Source of the DNA: Larimichthys crocea
Lineage: Eukaryota; Chordata; Actinopteri; Sciaenidae
DNA length: 64,000 bases
Direction: 5' to 3'
NCBI RefSeq assembly: GCF_000972845.2
Contig: NC_040029.1
Span: forward strand, 2,950,695-3,014,694
The notes under the pieces are model-generated. The model made no database searches. It was not told the origin of the DNA and worked only from the letters and a program-made list of their open reading frames with translations. Shown in pieces: positions 33,001 to 42,369 of this stretch (the stretch's first letter is position 1; each line of letters starts with the position of its first letter). The translations under genes were made by a program, and so were the position numbers.

Positions 33001-36000
33001 AATCTGTTGGTTTATTGCGTCAGTCCAAACCTTCCTCGATTCAGTGTATAATGAGATCTAAAGCAGACTGTATTGATGAACATATCCTTGATTTGTGTAT
33101 TGGAGCCCAAATAAAGGTGTACAAGTGAGTTTTTATTCATTTATTTNNNNNNNNNNCTTTGTTTTTGAACCTTATCTTACTTTTAACTCTTTTTAAACCC
33201 TTCACTTTCCCTTCTTGGGCGTTCTTGACAAATAATTACGACTTTTGACAGTCACGACCACATCCGTACACCAAGAAAAGGAGTTATTTACAAAGTAAAG
33301 AAGATAACGCAGCTATGTGTTGAATTTGATTGTCAGTTTTGTTTTTCACACGTAATTTATTCAACGAAGTCATCTTTTCTGTTTTAAAACAGCATGGTCA
33401 TTTAATTAAGGCAGGAAGCTTTATAAATACTCCGTCCTCCTCTGACGTAGCAGCGTTTTCAGTCCCGGTTTAACCTCCAGTGTGATTGTTGGCAGTGACT
33501 TGCCGTGTTGATGTTTTTAGTCTGGAGCCAGTTTGCAGTGTAGTTTGGGATTCAGGGTGCAGAGAAATTAACCAGTGGAAACTTTTAAGCCTAATCTTTG
33601 TCTTGGCTGCCAACCTCAGTGTCTCAGTCTTAACGTGCCCACGTTGACCATTTTACACCAACAGTAGCCTGTGAATTCAACTTAATCTGACTGTGCAGGA
33701 GTAGAGATTTAATGAGATTCTAAAGATTGAGAAACACTGTTATTGTTTTATAATTTCCCCCCTTTTTTTATTACATTAACTAATCTAAGCACAATAATAT
33801 GGCCGGATAGAGGTTCGTATATCCACTTCTATCATAGGAACATGTCTTAACAAACATAGGCTTTCTTAGATGTTCCAGGTCTATAAGGTAAGGCGGGTGT
33901 GTATGTGAAATTAATATTTAAGTTTCTAAATTTGCTCCCGTTATGCTCTTTATTCTAAACTGTTTAAGATGTAGATTATACTTGTGTTTTTAGCCGGAAA
34001 CCCCCCTCAGCTCACCGTTGTATCTCTCTCTTGTGTTTCCTGTCTCCTCCTACAGTTTGCACCTCACCACCTTCTGCCTGCCAGTACAGGCCCACGGTCG
34101 TCGCGTGGGTCTGCATCCACTTGGCCTGTAAGTGGTCCACTGGGAGATCCCCGTGTCGACAGACGGCAAACACTGGTGGGAGTACGTGGACCGCACCGTA
34201 ACGTTACAGCGCTGGACGGTAAGAGCTCCGTCCTTCTTAGACTTCATATATATAGGTATTATATTCCTCAAACCAAACCTGGAGGTATCTGCAAATTAAA
34301 GACATCTTTCCACTAATGAATTTAAGAGCCGCTCCCTCCACTGGATGCTAATGTGGCTGAATTTAGACCCGGTCAGTGCTTCAGAGCTGCATTAGAGACG
34401 GATTACACAAGAGTTAGTCGAACACAGAGGTCTTTCATGCACTTAAGCTTCAGGCTGAGAGCTGCCTCGTCTCAGCCACGAGGGGAACCCACAACTGTGA
34501 TCGGAAACTAATGTAGAAGTGAGAGGGGCATCAATCATTTTCTCATCAGGCAATACACTCAGACTAACCTTTAAAAATGGGAGAACTTCTTTGACTTTAT
34601 ATTGTTTATATACTATTTTCGAATTACAGTGTCAGGTCGGACCGCTCTCTGGGTTGAATGTTTTCTTGATCATGATGTCACCACAGTTGACTGTCACTTC
34701 TTAGGCCACTTGTACTATTCAACGTGATCTGACAAACAACTCATAATTCTACTTTTATGAAGCTTCTGTTTGTTTTGTTGACAGTCAGAGAGTTATTCAT
34801 TTAACTGTTATGTGTTTTTTTGTTTTTAAGATATTTTTTGGGGCTTTTTATGCCTTAATGATAGGACAGCTGAAGATAGACAGGAAGCAGAGAGAGGGGG
34901 AGTGACACGCAGTAAATGGCTGTCCGATGCAGGATTCGAACCGGGGCCAGTGCAGCGAGGACTATAGCCTCCACACACGGGGCGGCCGCTTAACCCACTA
35001 TGCTACCGACGCCCCTGTTTATGTCTTATTGAGGTTGCAGCTGTATTGTTTAGTGCAGGGTAAAAACTGGCCCGCATCAATTATATCTGGCCCGCGCGGA
35101 CGTTGATTTATTTTAATATATATATATTTTTTTTAAATATATCTTTTAAACCTCATGTTTCCTGTCAAAATACAACAATTCCACAGATTTCACAACATTT
35201 ATTGAAAAGTAGCTGATAAGTAACGTGACTGCTGTATAACATTAGTTACAAAATCCCCTGCGTGCATGCGTACTTTTTGTATCAAGTGAGGAGACACAGA
35301 GAATCTCTGGGAGAGAGAAGAGAAAAGAGACAGAGCAAAAAAAAAAAAAGTTAAGAGCCCAAGCAAGTTAATTGAAGATGGAGACGGATGACTTGGTTCC
35401 CAAGAAAAACAGCACTGGATCAGTGATGTGCGGGTTGATCCAAACTGAGCAGGTGCCCGCGGTCACGAGTCACCAAACAATATTTGTAATGATATTCGGG
35501 TCGCGGTCGGTCGGGTCGTTTGAAATAAAGATGCAGAGTAAAGTTTTGTAATTTATGTAGTAGACAAAATTTTCTGTGAAATACACAGACTTTATTGGCT
35601 GAATAACTGGCGCGAACATGCCACGAGCTCTACAGAGGTAGAGAAAGTATAGACTGTGGGTCAGGAAGCGGGTTGGGTACAAAATTTCACAATTATTTGC
35701 TGCGAGTGTCCGAGTTCAGGCGGGTTAGTTTAAAACGTCGGTGCAGGTCGATCAAGCATGGAGCCACGCATCACTGCACTGGATCCATTATATGTCAGTG
35801 GTTTGGGTTACCATGTTATTATTTAACTTTATTTGTTAAAAACTTGAGTGTAGCACCCTAATTTGAAATAAAGGGGGTTTGCTAAAATTTATTTGATTGC
35901 GATTTTCCACTTTTTGCATGCAAATTAACAAAAACTCTAATAGAAGGGTCTACTTGAATCATCATACTTATGTTATTTTTTGCATCAAAGGGTTGAATTT

Positions 36001-39000
36001 AACATTCATAGTGATTTACAGGAGAAATAAAAACATCGCGATATATATCGTGTATCGCGATATAGCTTAAAAATATTGAGATATTGGTTATAGGCCATAT
36101 CGTGCAGCCCTATGTAAAAGGTGTGGCCAAAATATTAGAAACACCTCAGCATAATGTTATCCACTATAACAATACAGCTGCAACCTCAATAAGACATATA
36201 ACAGGGGCGGTCGGTAGCATAGTGGGTTAAGCGGCCGCCCCGTGTGTGGAGGCTATAGTCCTCGCTGCAACTGGCTCCGGTTCGAATCCCGCATCGGACG
36301 GCCATTTACTGCGTCTCACTCCCCCTCTCTCTGCTTCCTGTCTATCTTCAGCTGTCCTATCATTAAAGGCATAAAAAGCCCAAAAAATTATCTTAAAAAA
36401 AAAACAGTTAAATGAATAACTCTCTGACTGTCAACAAAAACAAACAGAAGTTTCATAAAAGTAGAATTTATGAGTTGCTGTCGGATCACGTTTATAAGTA
36501 CAAGTGTGCCTAAAGAAGTGACAGTCAACTGTGGTGACATCATGATCAAGAAAACATTCAATCCCAGAGAGCGGGTCTCGACCTGACACTGTAATATCCG
36601 AAAATAGTATTAAAACAATATTAAAGTCAAAGAAGTTTCTCCCATTTTTAAAGGTTAGTCTGAGTGTTATTGCCTGATGATGAAAAATGATTGATGCCTC
36701 CTCTCACTTCTACATTAGTTTCCGATCACAGTTGTGGGTTCCCCTCGTGGCTGAGACGAGGCAGCTCTCGGCCTGAAGCTTAAGTGCATGAAAAGCCCTC
36801 TGTGTTCGACTAACTCTTGTGTAATCCGTCTCTAATGCAGCTCTGAAGCACTGACCGGGTCTAAATTCAGCCACATTAGCATCCAGTGGAGGGAGCGGCT
36901 CTTAAATTCATTAGTGGAAAGATGTCTTTAATTTGCAGATACCTCCAGGTTTGGTTTGAGGAATATAATACCTATATATATGAAGTCTAAGAAGGACAGA
37001 GCTCTTACCGTCCAGCAGCTGTAACGTTACGGTGCGGTCCACGTACTCCCACCAGTGTTTGCCGTCTGTCGACACGGGGATCTCCCAGTTGGACCACTTA
37101 CAGGCCAAGTGGATGCAGACACACGCGACGACCGTGGGCCTGTACTGCAGGCAGAAGGTGGTGAGGTGCAAACTGTAGGAGGAGACAGGAAACACAAGAG
37201 AGAGATACAACGGTGAGCTGAGGGGGGTTTCCAGCTAAAAACACAAGTATAATCTACATCTTAAGACAGTTTAGAATAAAGCAGCATTAACGGGAGCAAA
37301 TTTAGAAACTTAAATATTAATTTCACATTTTCACACACCGCCTTACCTTATAGACCTGGAACATCTAAGAAAGCCTATGTTTGTTAAGACATGTTCCTAT
37401 GATAGAAATGTGGATATACTGAACCTCTATCCGGCCATATTATTGTGCTTAGATTAGATTATAATGTATAAAAAAAAGGGGGGAAATTATAAAACAATAA
37501 CAGTGTTTCTCAATCTTTAGAATCTCATTAAATCTCTACTCCTGCACAGTCAGATTAAGTTGAATTCACATACTACTGTTGGTGTAAAAATGAGTCAAAC
37601 GTGGGCACGTTAAGACTGAGAAACACTGATGTTGGCAGCCAAGACAAATGATTAGGCTTTAAAGTTTCCACTGGTTAATTTTCTCTGCACCCTGAATCCC
37701 AAACTACACTGCAAACTGGCTCCAGACTAAAAACATCAACACGGCACAGAGTCACTGCCAACAATCACACTGGAGGTTAAACCGGGACTGAAAACGCTGC
37801 TACGTCAGAGGAGGACGGAGTTATTTATAAAGCTTCCTGCTCTTAATTAAATGACTCATGCTGTTTTAAAACAGAAAAGATGACGTCTGTTGAATAAATT
37901 ACGTGTGAAAAACAAAAATCTGACGATCAAATTCAAACATAGCTGCGTTATCTTCTTTACTTTGTAAATAAACTCCTTTTCTTGGGTACATGGTCTACTG
38001 TCTTCTGTCTAAACTCCCGGTAATTTAATTATATGTCCAACTGGGGACGTAAAAATAACTTTTCTATACCGCTTATCCTCATCCGGGTCACGGTGGGACT
38101 GGAGCCTATTCAAGCTGACTTTGGGCGGGAGGCGGAGAACACCCTGAACAAGTCGCACATGAAGAAAACAACCAATCAAACCCACAGTCACCAGTTAACC
38201 CGTTAAATGCATGTCTGTGGACTGTGAGAGGAAACACCCGGATCAAAGCCAACCAATTACTAATGATTAAAAACATGACATTGCATGACTAAGCTCTGGC
38301 ATAGCTGCAAATCATTTTAGAATAGCTGCAGTAATGCAATTCATATATCGAAACCTTCTGTCCTCCGCTCTTACATTACATTAAGCAGATGCACGCTAAC
38401 AACATTAACAGTATCTTTAAATATAAAAGCACGTGATTGCATTCGCGTGGACCTCATTCTTTGTACATGAATTCAAGTCAAGAAAAAAAAAAAAAGCACG
38501 GTAAAGATCGGGGTCTACCATCATCTGCTGGGAACATCAACCTCCCACACTTGCATACCAAACTAGTAGTCTCTGTAAAACAAGTGAGATGAAAACCTCA
38601 AAAGTCAAAATAACACAACAAAATTATAAAGCTAGAAACAGTTCCACCAGGCTTCAGTTTGCAGTATAGTTTGGCGCTTCGTTGTTAGCTCGTTTGGGGT
38701 GAAAAAATGTGCAAAAAAAATAATTATTACTTAAAAAGAACTGTGAACTATACTTACCAAAGCACTCTATAAGTTTAAGAATCTTTAGTGGCAATCTATA
38801 TTCAGGCTACCGCTTGAGTTTCTTTTTTTTTTTTCTTTTTGGTTTTAGACATATGCACTCCGTACCAAACAACCGTGAGAGGTAAACAGCACCACTACAC
38901 TCCGCGTTGTGCATTCAAACCCCTATGTGCCAACACAGAGCCCTTGTACAATACACCGCACACAGCAGCCCGGCCGGTACTTCCCCGCGTCGGGGGGTTC

Positions 39001-42000
39001 CCAGGAGCCGAGCGCAAACAGGGCGTTGGACACAGGAAGGGGGGCCCTGCAGGACAGGAAGCTATAGTGTGCCATTACAGTGCAATAATGGGAACAGGAT
39101 AATAACCTGTTGGTAGCCATGAAATAGGAAGTCTGTGCCAAATCCTTGCTTGCTGTAAAAGAAGGAGAAAGTCGGCGTTAGAAGCGATTCGATAGCATTT
39201 TTAAAGATGAACATTGAAGAGGAAGGGAGCTGAGGAAGAAGGTTATACCTCGCACTAGCTGGGAACACCTCACAACATCTGTGTGTGGATGATCAACTGT
39301 AATTTCAAAACCTGCAAAGCAAAACGGTGAATGAAGACGATCAGCCACATGTGCACGAGCGCGACTTCTCAGATATATTGTTGATTATATTTGAACCTCA
39401 GGTGTCTGTGAAAGACTTCAAAGTCAAACATGTACCATGTCCGCGTGGTACCTGTGCGCTTTTGCCGTTTCCACGGGAATAAGGCCGATAAAGTGGCCCG
39501 ACTGTAGAAGCCGGTGAAGCGTTTCAACACAGAAAACACTAAAACACGGCGTGTGGAGCGGTGACGCTTTAATGACACTCACCCAGCGTTTGCAGCACTA
39601 TCGTTTCCAGTGCTACGAGCTCTTGTGCCTGCTGCTGGAATGCCTGAAGAAGAAAAAGAAACAGATCGACCGGTGAACACTTTGAAATCTGCTTTCCAAC
39701 AACTGTACATCGATCGATGATTCAACTCCTTATCAGCGTTCTTGCGGTCCAAATTCAAAGACCCGTACGCCTTTAACATTCCGATATTAAAGCTTCACTG
39801 TGTGAGCATAACACAACCTTTCAACTAGGGCGACAGATGGTGGAAAGTGTTATATGTCGAGCTCTCGTCTATGTTCCTTGGACTCATTATGTGATGTACA
39901 ACATCCCTCGAGTTTGAAGGCTGAAAACGCCGTGACACAAGAGAGCGTGCGTCCTCTCTGTGCTTTGATGCGAGAGGATCAGCCTTCACATCGCGGCTCG
40001 TACAAAGCAGGAAAAGAGGAGGCAGCAGCTGCTACCTGTATGAAACTACACAACCCTGCAGCCCGCTCCGTGTCCAGATTCAAATCTCAATGTCACTAAA
40101 GCACGAGATTTTAAAGCCCCGGAATTCAGGCTGTGAGGAAAAAACACTTTACAAAAATAATCTGCCTTATCTACAACAAACTTCTTTAACGGGGTTAAAC
40201 AAGGATGACTGAGCACATGATTACAGTAAGCAGATTCAGTAATGGATTTCATAATTAAAGGCTCGGCTGATTTATCGGTCAGCTGACATCATCAGCCCCT
40301 ATCAGAGTGGTTTTTTTTTCTCCAGAAATAAAGCAATATAATGTTATCCAGCAGTGTGACACAAGCAGCACGGAGTAAACGGGTCTACAATGTGTAGAAC
40401 GATGCACATATTGAACGTTATTTGACTTATTAAATAACATTTACTACGTGTTAAAGAAGACAGTCGCCTGAGTACGAGTCACCTAGGTGCAAACTGAGCC
40501 ACACATTCACTCAAAATTCACTACACGAGCTGCCGTATCTAAAAAAAAATCAGTCTGCAAACCAATCTGCAGCATCATCAGCTTAACTTCCTACCCCTCA
40601 AATCGAAAGCTCACAGACTAAATGTCTAGGGGGGGACAAAAAGCTGCAGTCTGAGGCTGCAACAAACAATTTTCTGGACGCCTTCTAGTCACTCGTTTTG
40701 TCCCGACAACCAGTCGGTAATCTTCCGATTTTCCAATTGGCCGTCAGTAGCTCAGTCCATAGGGACTTGGCCGGTTCAAGTCCCACATGGACCAAAAATA
40801 TGAAAGGTAGCTGAGAGGTGCCGGTTCACCTCCTGGGCCCTTGAGCAAGGCACCGATCCCCCACAACCGCTCGCTGGGCGCTTCTCAGGGGGGCTGCCCA
40901 TCACTCCACCATCTCTCTCCACATTTGCATGTCTATGAGCCCTTGTACCTTGTACCGCATGTGTGTGTCCGGGTTAAAATGCATGTCAAAATAAAAATAG
41001 AGTGAATCCCATTGATGGATTAATAAAGTATATCTTCTTCATATAAAGACAAACAGCCTAACATCTAAATACGTGTCGTCAGCTCTCCGGCAGCAGCATG
41101 ACTCACATCTTACGGACACAAAGAGCAAAAACAGGCACAAGAGAGGAGACCGTCATTGTGATTTCATTTTTTCACTCACGTTGCTCTTAGTGTCTAGGGC
41201 CGGCTCTTGTGGGTTAACGCAGGCATGGGCTATTTTAATGACATGCTCCAGCTTCCTGGGCTGCTCCTCGACTTTAGCTGCCAGGAACAACGTAGTCTGG
41301 GAAATGATCTATAGAGAAAAGAGAAAAACACACAAGCTCAGTCAGATTTCACCAGCTGTAATTACAGCATCAGCCAAACACTGCAGCCGTACTCACATTT
41401 CTGTGGAACTTGGTGAAGGAGTGGATCATATAAAACCTGTGCATGTATACTATAGCAGTGTTGATGATGAGTTGAGAGCTGGGAGTCAGAGTTAAGGCAC
41501 AAAGCAGGAGACAGACATTTATTTAGCACGTTAGCATCGAGCTAACGTGCATCAAAGTGTTAGAAACAACCTGTCCCGTGATAAAACACGCACTTATTAT
41601 TAAATATGATGTTTAAAGTGCAGGTACAGGTTGGATTAGTGAGCCCTGATCAACACGAAGCTAACAATAGAAGCTACAGAGACAAACAAAAGCTAAGCTA
41701 CGAGCAGGCCTCAGCACTGCGCGGCTAGCTGCAAATAAACTAAATATAAACTGAATAAAAGCTCCAGCTGCTCGCAGAGGACTCTCTGTGAGACAAACTA
41801 ATGTTTCACGTCTGTTTCCAATGTTTAAATGTGAAATGTAACCAGCTTTGCCGGCCCGCGTTAGCCGCGAGTTAGCGGTAGCCGGGTCCGCGGGCCGGGC
41901 TCCAGGCTCGGGAAGGATACACGTTGAGTCTCTGGCCTATGTCCTGGATCAAGTTGGCGGCCTGCTGCCGGTAGGAGAGCTCCCTGTCGGCCTCGATGCC

Positions 42001-42078
42001 GCAGCGTCGAGACGGCGTGTTTTCGAGCTGCTCCCGGGTGAAGAGCCATTTCGTAGAGGGTCCCCGGTGCACCGCCAT
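28936..42078 (-). CDS. ccnt2: ccnt2, cyclin T2, complete coding sequence (nine exons, 616 residues)
   Basis: Regulatory subunit of P-TEFb: with CDK9 it phosphorylates the RNA polymerase II C-terminal domain and pausing factors in the nucleus to release paused polymerase. Exons on the - strand: 42078-41921, 41478-41397, 41308-41180, 39643-39583, 39311-39249, 39152-39107, 37172-37009, 30167-30097, 30012-28936. All borders are GT-AG and phases join, giving 1851 bases including the stop. Residues 1-258 hold the two cyclin boxes ([54 protein letters not shown]). The rest is disordered, with an alanine run, the [10 protein letters not shown] motif, SER/HIS-rich stretches and the end [17 protein letters not shown], which marks T2 rather than T1. 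Intron 7 is disturbed by inverted copies and an N gap. Confidence 0.96.
30013..30096 (-). other. ccnt2 intron 8: 84 bases, in frame, no stop
   Basis: Length is a multiple of three and the frame stays open (28 codons starting [10 protein letters not shown]). Retention would insert 28 residues instead of breaking the protein. The inverted copy of this intron (31002-31083) is 82 bases. Confidence 0.85.
30097..30167 (-). CDS. ccnt2: ccnt2 exon 8 (intact copy)
   Basis: 71 bases; acceptor tttttcag, [20 protein letters not shown] then RNWR, donor gtgagt. The open frame happens to extend upstream into intron 7 to an ATG at 30270 and downstream through intron 8. That 444-codon reading is not the gene model, because the first cyclin box exons and the splice signals place the borders here. 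Confidence 0.95.
30247..30330. repeat. tandem duplication of about 43 bases in intron 7
   Basis: 'gttgctatttgtatgttttc ... aaactgtcagaga' occurs twice in a row in the left arm but only once in the corresponding part of the right arm. Confidence 0.75.
30359..30781. mobile_element. spacer of left inverted repeat, hAT-like sequence
   Basis: Ends (reverse strand) with 'aggggtgggcaatatata' and 'cgatatatcgcgg', a style of terminus I associate with non-autonomous hAT elements of fishes. It also holds 'aggcaacctgccctagcaac'. No transposase frame. The assignment is from memory and tentative. Confidence 0.35.
30931..31001 (+). pseudogene. inverted copy of ccnt2 exon 8
   Basis: Same 71 bases and splice signals as exon 8 but on the + strand; still open. 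It is followed by an 82-base copy of intron 8. It is cut off from exons 1-6, so it cannot act as part of ccnt2. Confidence 0.85.
31084..32151 (+). pseudogene. inverted, frameshifted copy of ccnt2 exon 9
   Basis: Aligns along its whole length to the exon at 28936-30012 but has many small indels. Examples: two bases lost in the 'gcc ttc caa' region near 31137, one lost near 31158, one lost in 'ccttcttccc' near 31183, a four-base insertion near 31197, a base lost near 31239, and a base lost in each of the last 'gacatgctg' and 'gcccaagga' near 32111 and 32134. The frame changes repeatedly. The final TAA equivalent is at 32149-32151. The pattern suits uncorrected long-read error better than pseudogene decay. 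Confidence 0.85.
32152..33146 (+). repeat. inverted copy of ccnt2 3' UTR
   Basis: Reverse complement of 27927-28935 with scattered small indels and different homopolymer lengths. Includes the copied AATAAA at 33110-33115 and stops at the N run. Confidence 0.85.
33147..33156. other. assembly gap (10 N)
   Basis: The only run of N in the window. By alignment with the other arm, the (TATG)n microsatellite would begin exactly here, so the left contig probably broke in that array. Confidence 1.
34056..34218 (+). pseudogene. inverted, frameshifted copy of ccnt2 exon 7
   Basis: 163 bases against 164 in the intact exon: one C inserted after 'ttctgcctgc', one base lost in 'tggtccaactggg' and one lost in 'cagctgctgg', plus a T to G change. 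Splice-site sequences are kept. It lies after the exon 8 and 9 copies on the same strand, the wrong order for a gene. Confidence 0.88.
34825..35016 (-). mobile_element. tRNA-derived SINE (copy in left arm of second palindrome)
   Basis: On the - strand: 'gtagcatagtgggttaagcg' (A-box region), 'ggttcgaatcc' (B box), then 'ccctctctctgcttcctgtc', 'cttcagctgtcctatcatta' and a poly-A-like end. Reverse complement of the SINE at 36203-36410. Confidence 0.7.
35053..36167. other. spacer of second palindrome
   Basis: 1.1 kb of single-copy sequence, no coding signal. The end near 36040-36115 has 'gcgatatatatcgtgtatcg' and 'atatcgtgcagcccta', resembling the termini of fish hAT-type non-autonomous elements; 35070-35105 has repeated 'ctggcccgc'. 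It probably includes one or more transposon pieces. Confidence 0.4.
36203..36410 (+). mobile_element. tRNA-derived SINE (intact arm)
   Basis: A-box-like 'ggtagcatagtgggttaagc', B box 'ggttcgaatcc', body 'ccctctctctgcttcctgtc', A-rich tail near 36400. Sits in ccnt2 intron 7. Confidence 0.75.
37009..37172 (-). CDS. ccnt2: ccnt2 exon 7 (intact copy)
   Basis: 164 bases; [19 protein letters not shown] ... [18 protein letters not shown] ... LQLLD plus one base of Glu. Its inverted, frameshifted copy is at 34056-34218. Confidence 0.95.
37173..39106 (-). other. ccnt2 intron 6
   Basis: 1.9 kb. Holds the outer end of the second inverted repeat (to 37988), the fish repeat at 38040-38265 and poly-A/T runs. 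No other exon seen. Confidence 0.85.
38040..38265 (+). repeat. interspersed repeat common in fishes
   Basis: 'taccgcttatcctcatccgg', 'ggagcctattcaagctgac', 'gggcgggaggcggagaacac', 'catgtctgtggactgtgaga'. I recognise this as a very abundant fish repeat, family name uncertain. Lies in ccnt2 intron 6. Confidence 0.6.
39107..39152 (-). CDS. ccnt2: ccnt2 exon 6
   Basis: 46 bases; [14 protein letters not shown], then two bases of Ser completed by exon 7. Donor gttatt is a weaker but valid GT site. Confidence 0.92.
39249..39311 (-). CDS. ccnt2: ccnt2 exon 5
   Basis: 63 bases; completes Gly and reads [20 protein letters not shown] plus one base of Ala, donor gtataa. Matches the family at nearly every residue. 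Confidence 0.94.
39583..39643 (-). CDS. ccnt2: ccnt2 exon 4
   Basis: 61 bases; [20 protein letters not shown] plus one base of Gly. Acceptor cttcag, donor gtgagt. Confidence 0.93.
39644..41179 (-). other. ccnt2 intron 3
   Basis: 1.5 kb, carrying a SINE at about 40741-41040. No other exon seen. Confidence 0.85.
40741..41040 (+). mobile_element. tRNA-derived SINE
   Basis: 'gtcagtagctcagtccatag' (A box), 'ggttcaagtccc' (B box), 'cttgagcaaggcaccgatcc', 'cgctgggcgcttctcagg', then an AT-rich tail ending 'ttaataaagtatatcttctt'. Typical teleost SINE layout, antisense to ccnt2. Confidence 0.75.
41180..41308 (-). CDS. ccnt2: ccnt2 exon 3
   Basis: 129 bases, phase 0 at both ends; [20 protein letters not shown] ... 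HVIKIAHAC ... DTKSN. The [14 protein letters not shown] block includes the lysine and glutamate characteristic of cyclin boxes. Confidence 0.95.
41397..41478 (-). CDS. ccnt2: ccnt2 exon 2
   Basis: 82 bases; completes Val and reads [20 protein letters not shown] ... KFHRN, donor gtgagt. First cyclin box helices. Confidence 0.95.
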
Positions 42079-42230
42079 TACGCTCCCACAGCCAAGCCCG
42101 ACGGTGCTAGCATCGGGGAGGGAGCGGGGCTATGGGGGCACCGGAAGGACGAAACCAAGCCGAGGCTGAGCCGGAACCGGTTGTCTGGTTTTTGAACAGC
42201 CCCCTCCGGCGGTCGGAGGTTCAGATAAAG
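41840..42230 (-). promoter_or_regulatory. ccnt2 promoter/CpG-rich first exon region
   Basis: GC- and CpG-rich compared with all surroundings, spans the ccnt2 start codon and 5' UTR. No TATA box stands out, as expected for a housekeeping-type CpG promoter. The exact start site cannot be read from sequence. Confidence 0.5.
41921..42078 (-). CDS. ccnt2: ccnt2 exon 1 (start codon)
   Basis: ATG at 42078-42076. It encodes [19 protein letters not shown] ... GQRLN plus two bases of Val, donor gtatcc. [17 protein letters not shown] opens the cyclin fold in T cyclins. The start aligns with that of the human protein. Confidence 0.95.
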
Positions 42231-42369
42231 TCAATTTATTTATAAAGCACAACAACAAATAAAAATATTTTCTCTGGAAAAAAAAAAAAAATTGTTAAAA
42301 CAATAATTCCAATAATAAGTTTTTTTTCCCCATCATGTTTTACCTTTATGCTTGTGCCCCCCTTAAAAA

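Larger units (their letters stand above)
27927..33146. repeat. large inverted repeat, left of the gap (arms about 2.4 kb)
   Basis: Arm 27927-30358 (intact ccnt2 exons 8-9 and 3' UTR, - strand) is repeated in reverse complement at 30782-33146. The spacer 30359-30781 is single copy. The outer end of the right arm is the N gap, at the position matching the start of the (TATG)n array. Arms differ mostly by single-base insertions and deletions. Confidence 0.9.
33268..37988. repeat. large inverted repeat, right of the gap (arms about 1.8 kb)
   Basis: Arm 33268-35052 is the reverse complement of 36168-37988, with a single-copy spacer 35053-36167. Both arms contain ccnt2 exon 7 and its flanking intron and a tRNA-derived SINE. 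The copy near the gap is damaged; the far copy is intact. Confidence 0.9.

Noticed and set aside
34906..35016. tRNA-like sequences with A and B boxes (also 36203 and 40741)
   Set aside because: They are the heads of SINEs; their bodies and tails continue as retroposons and the cloverleaf is degenerate.
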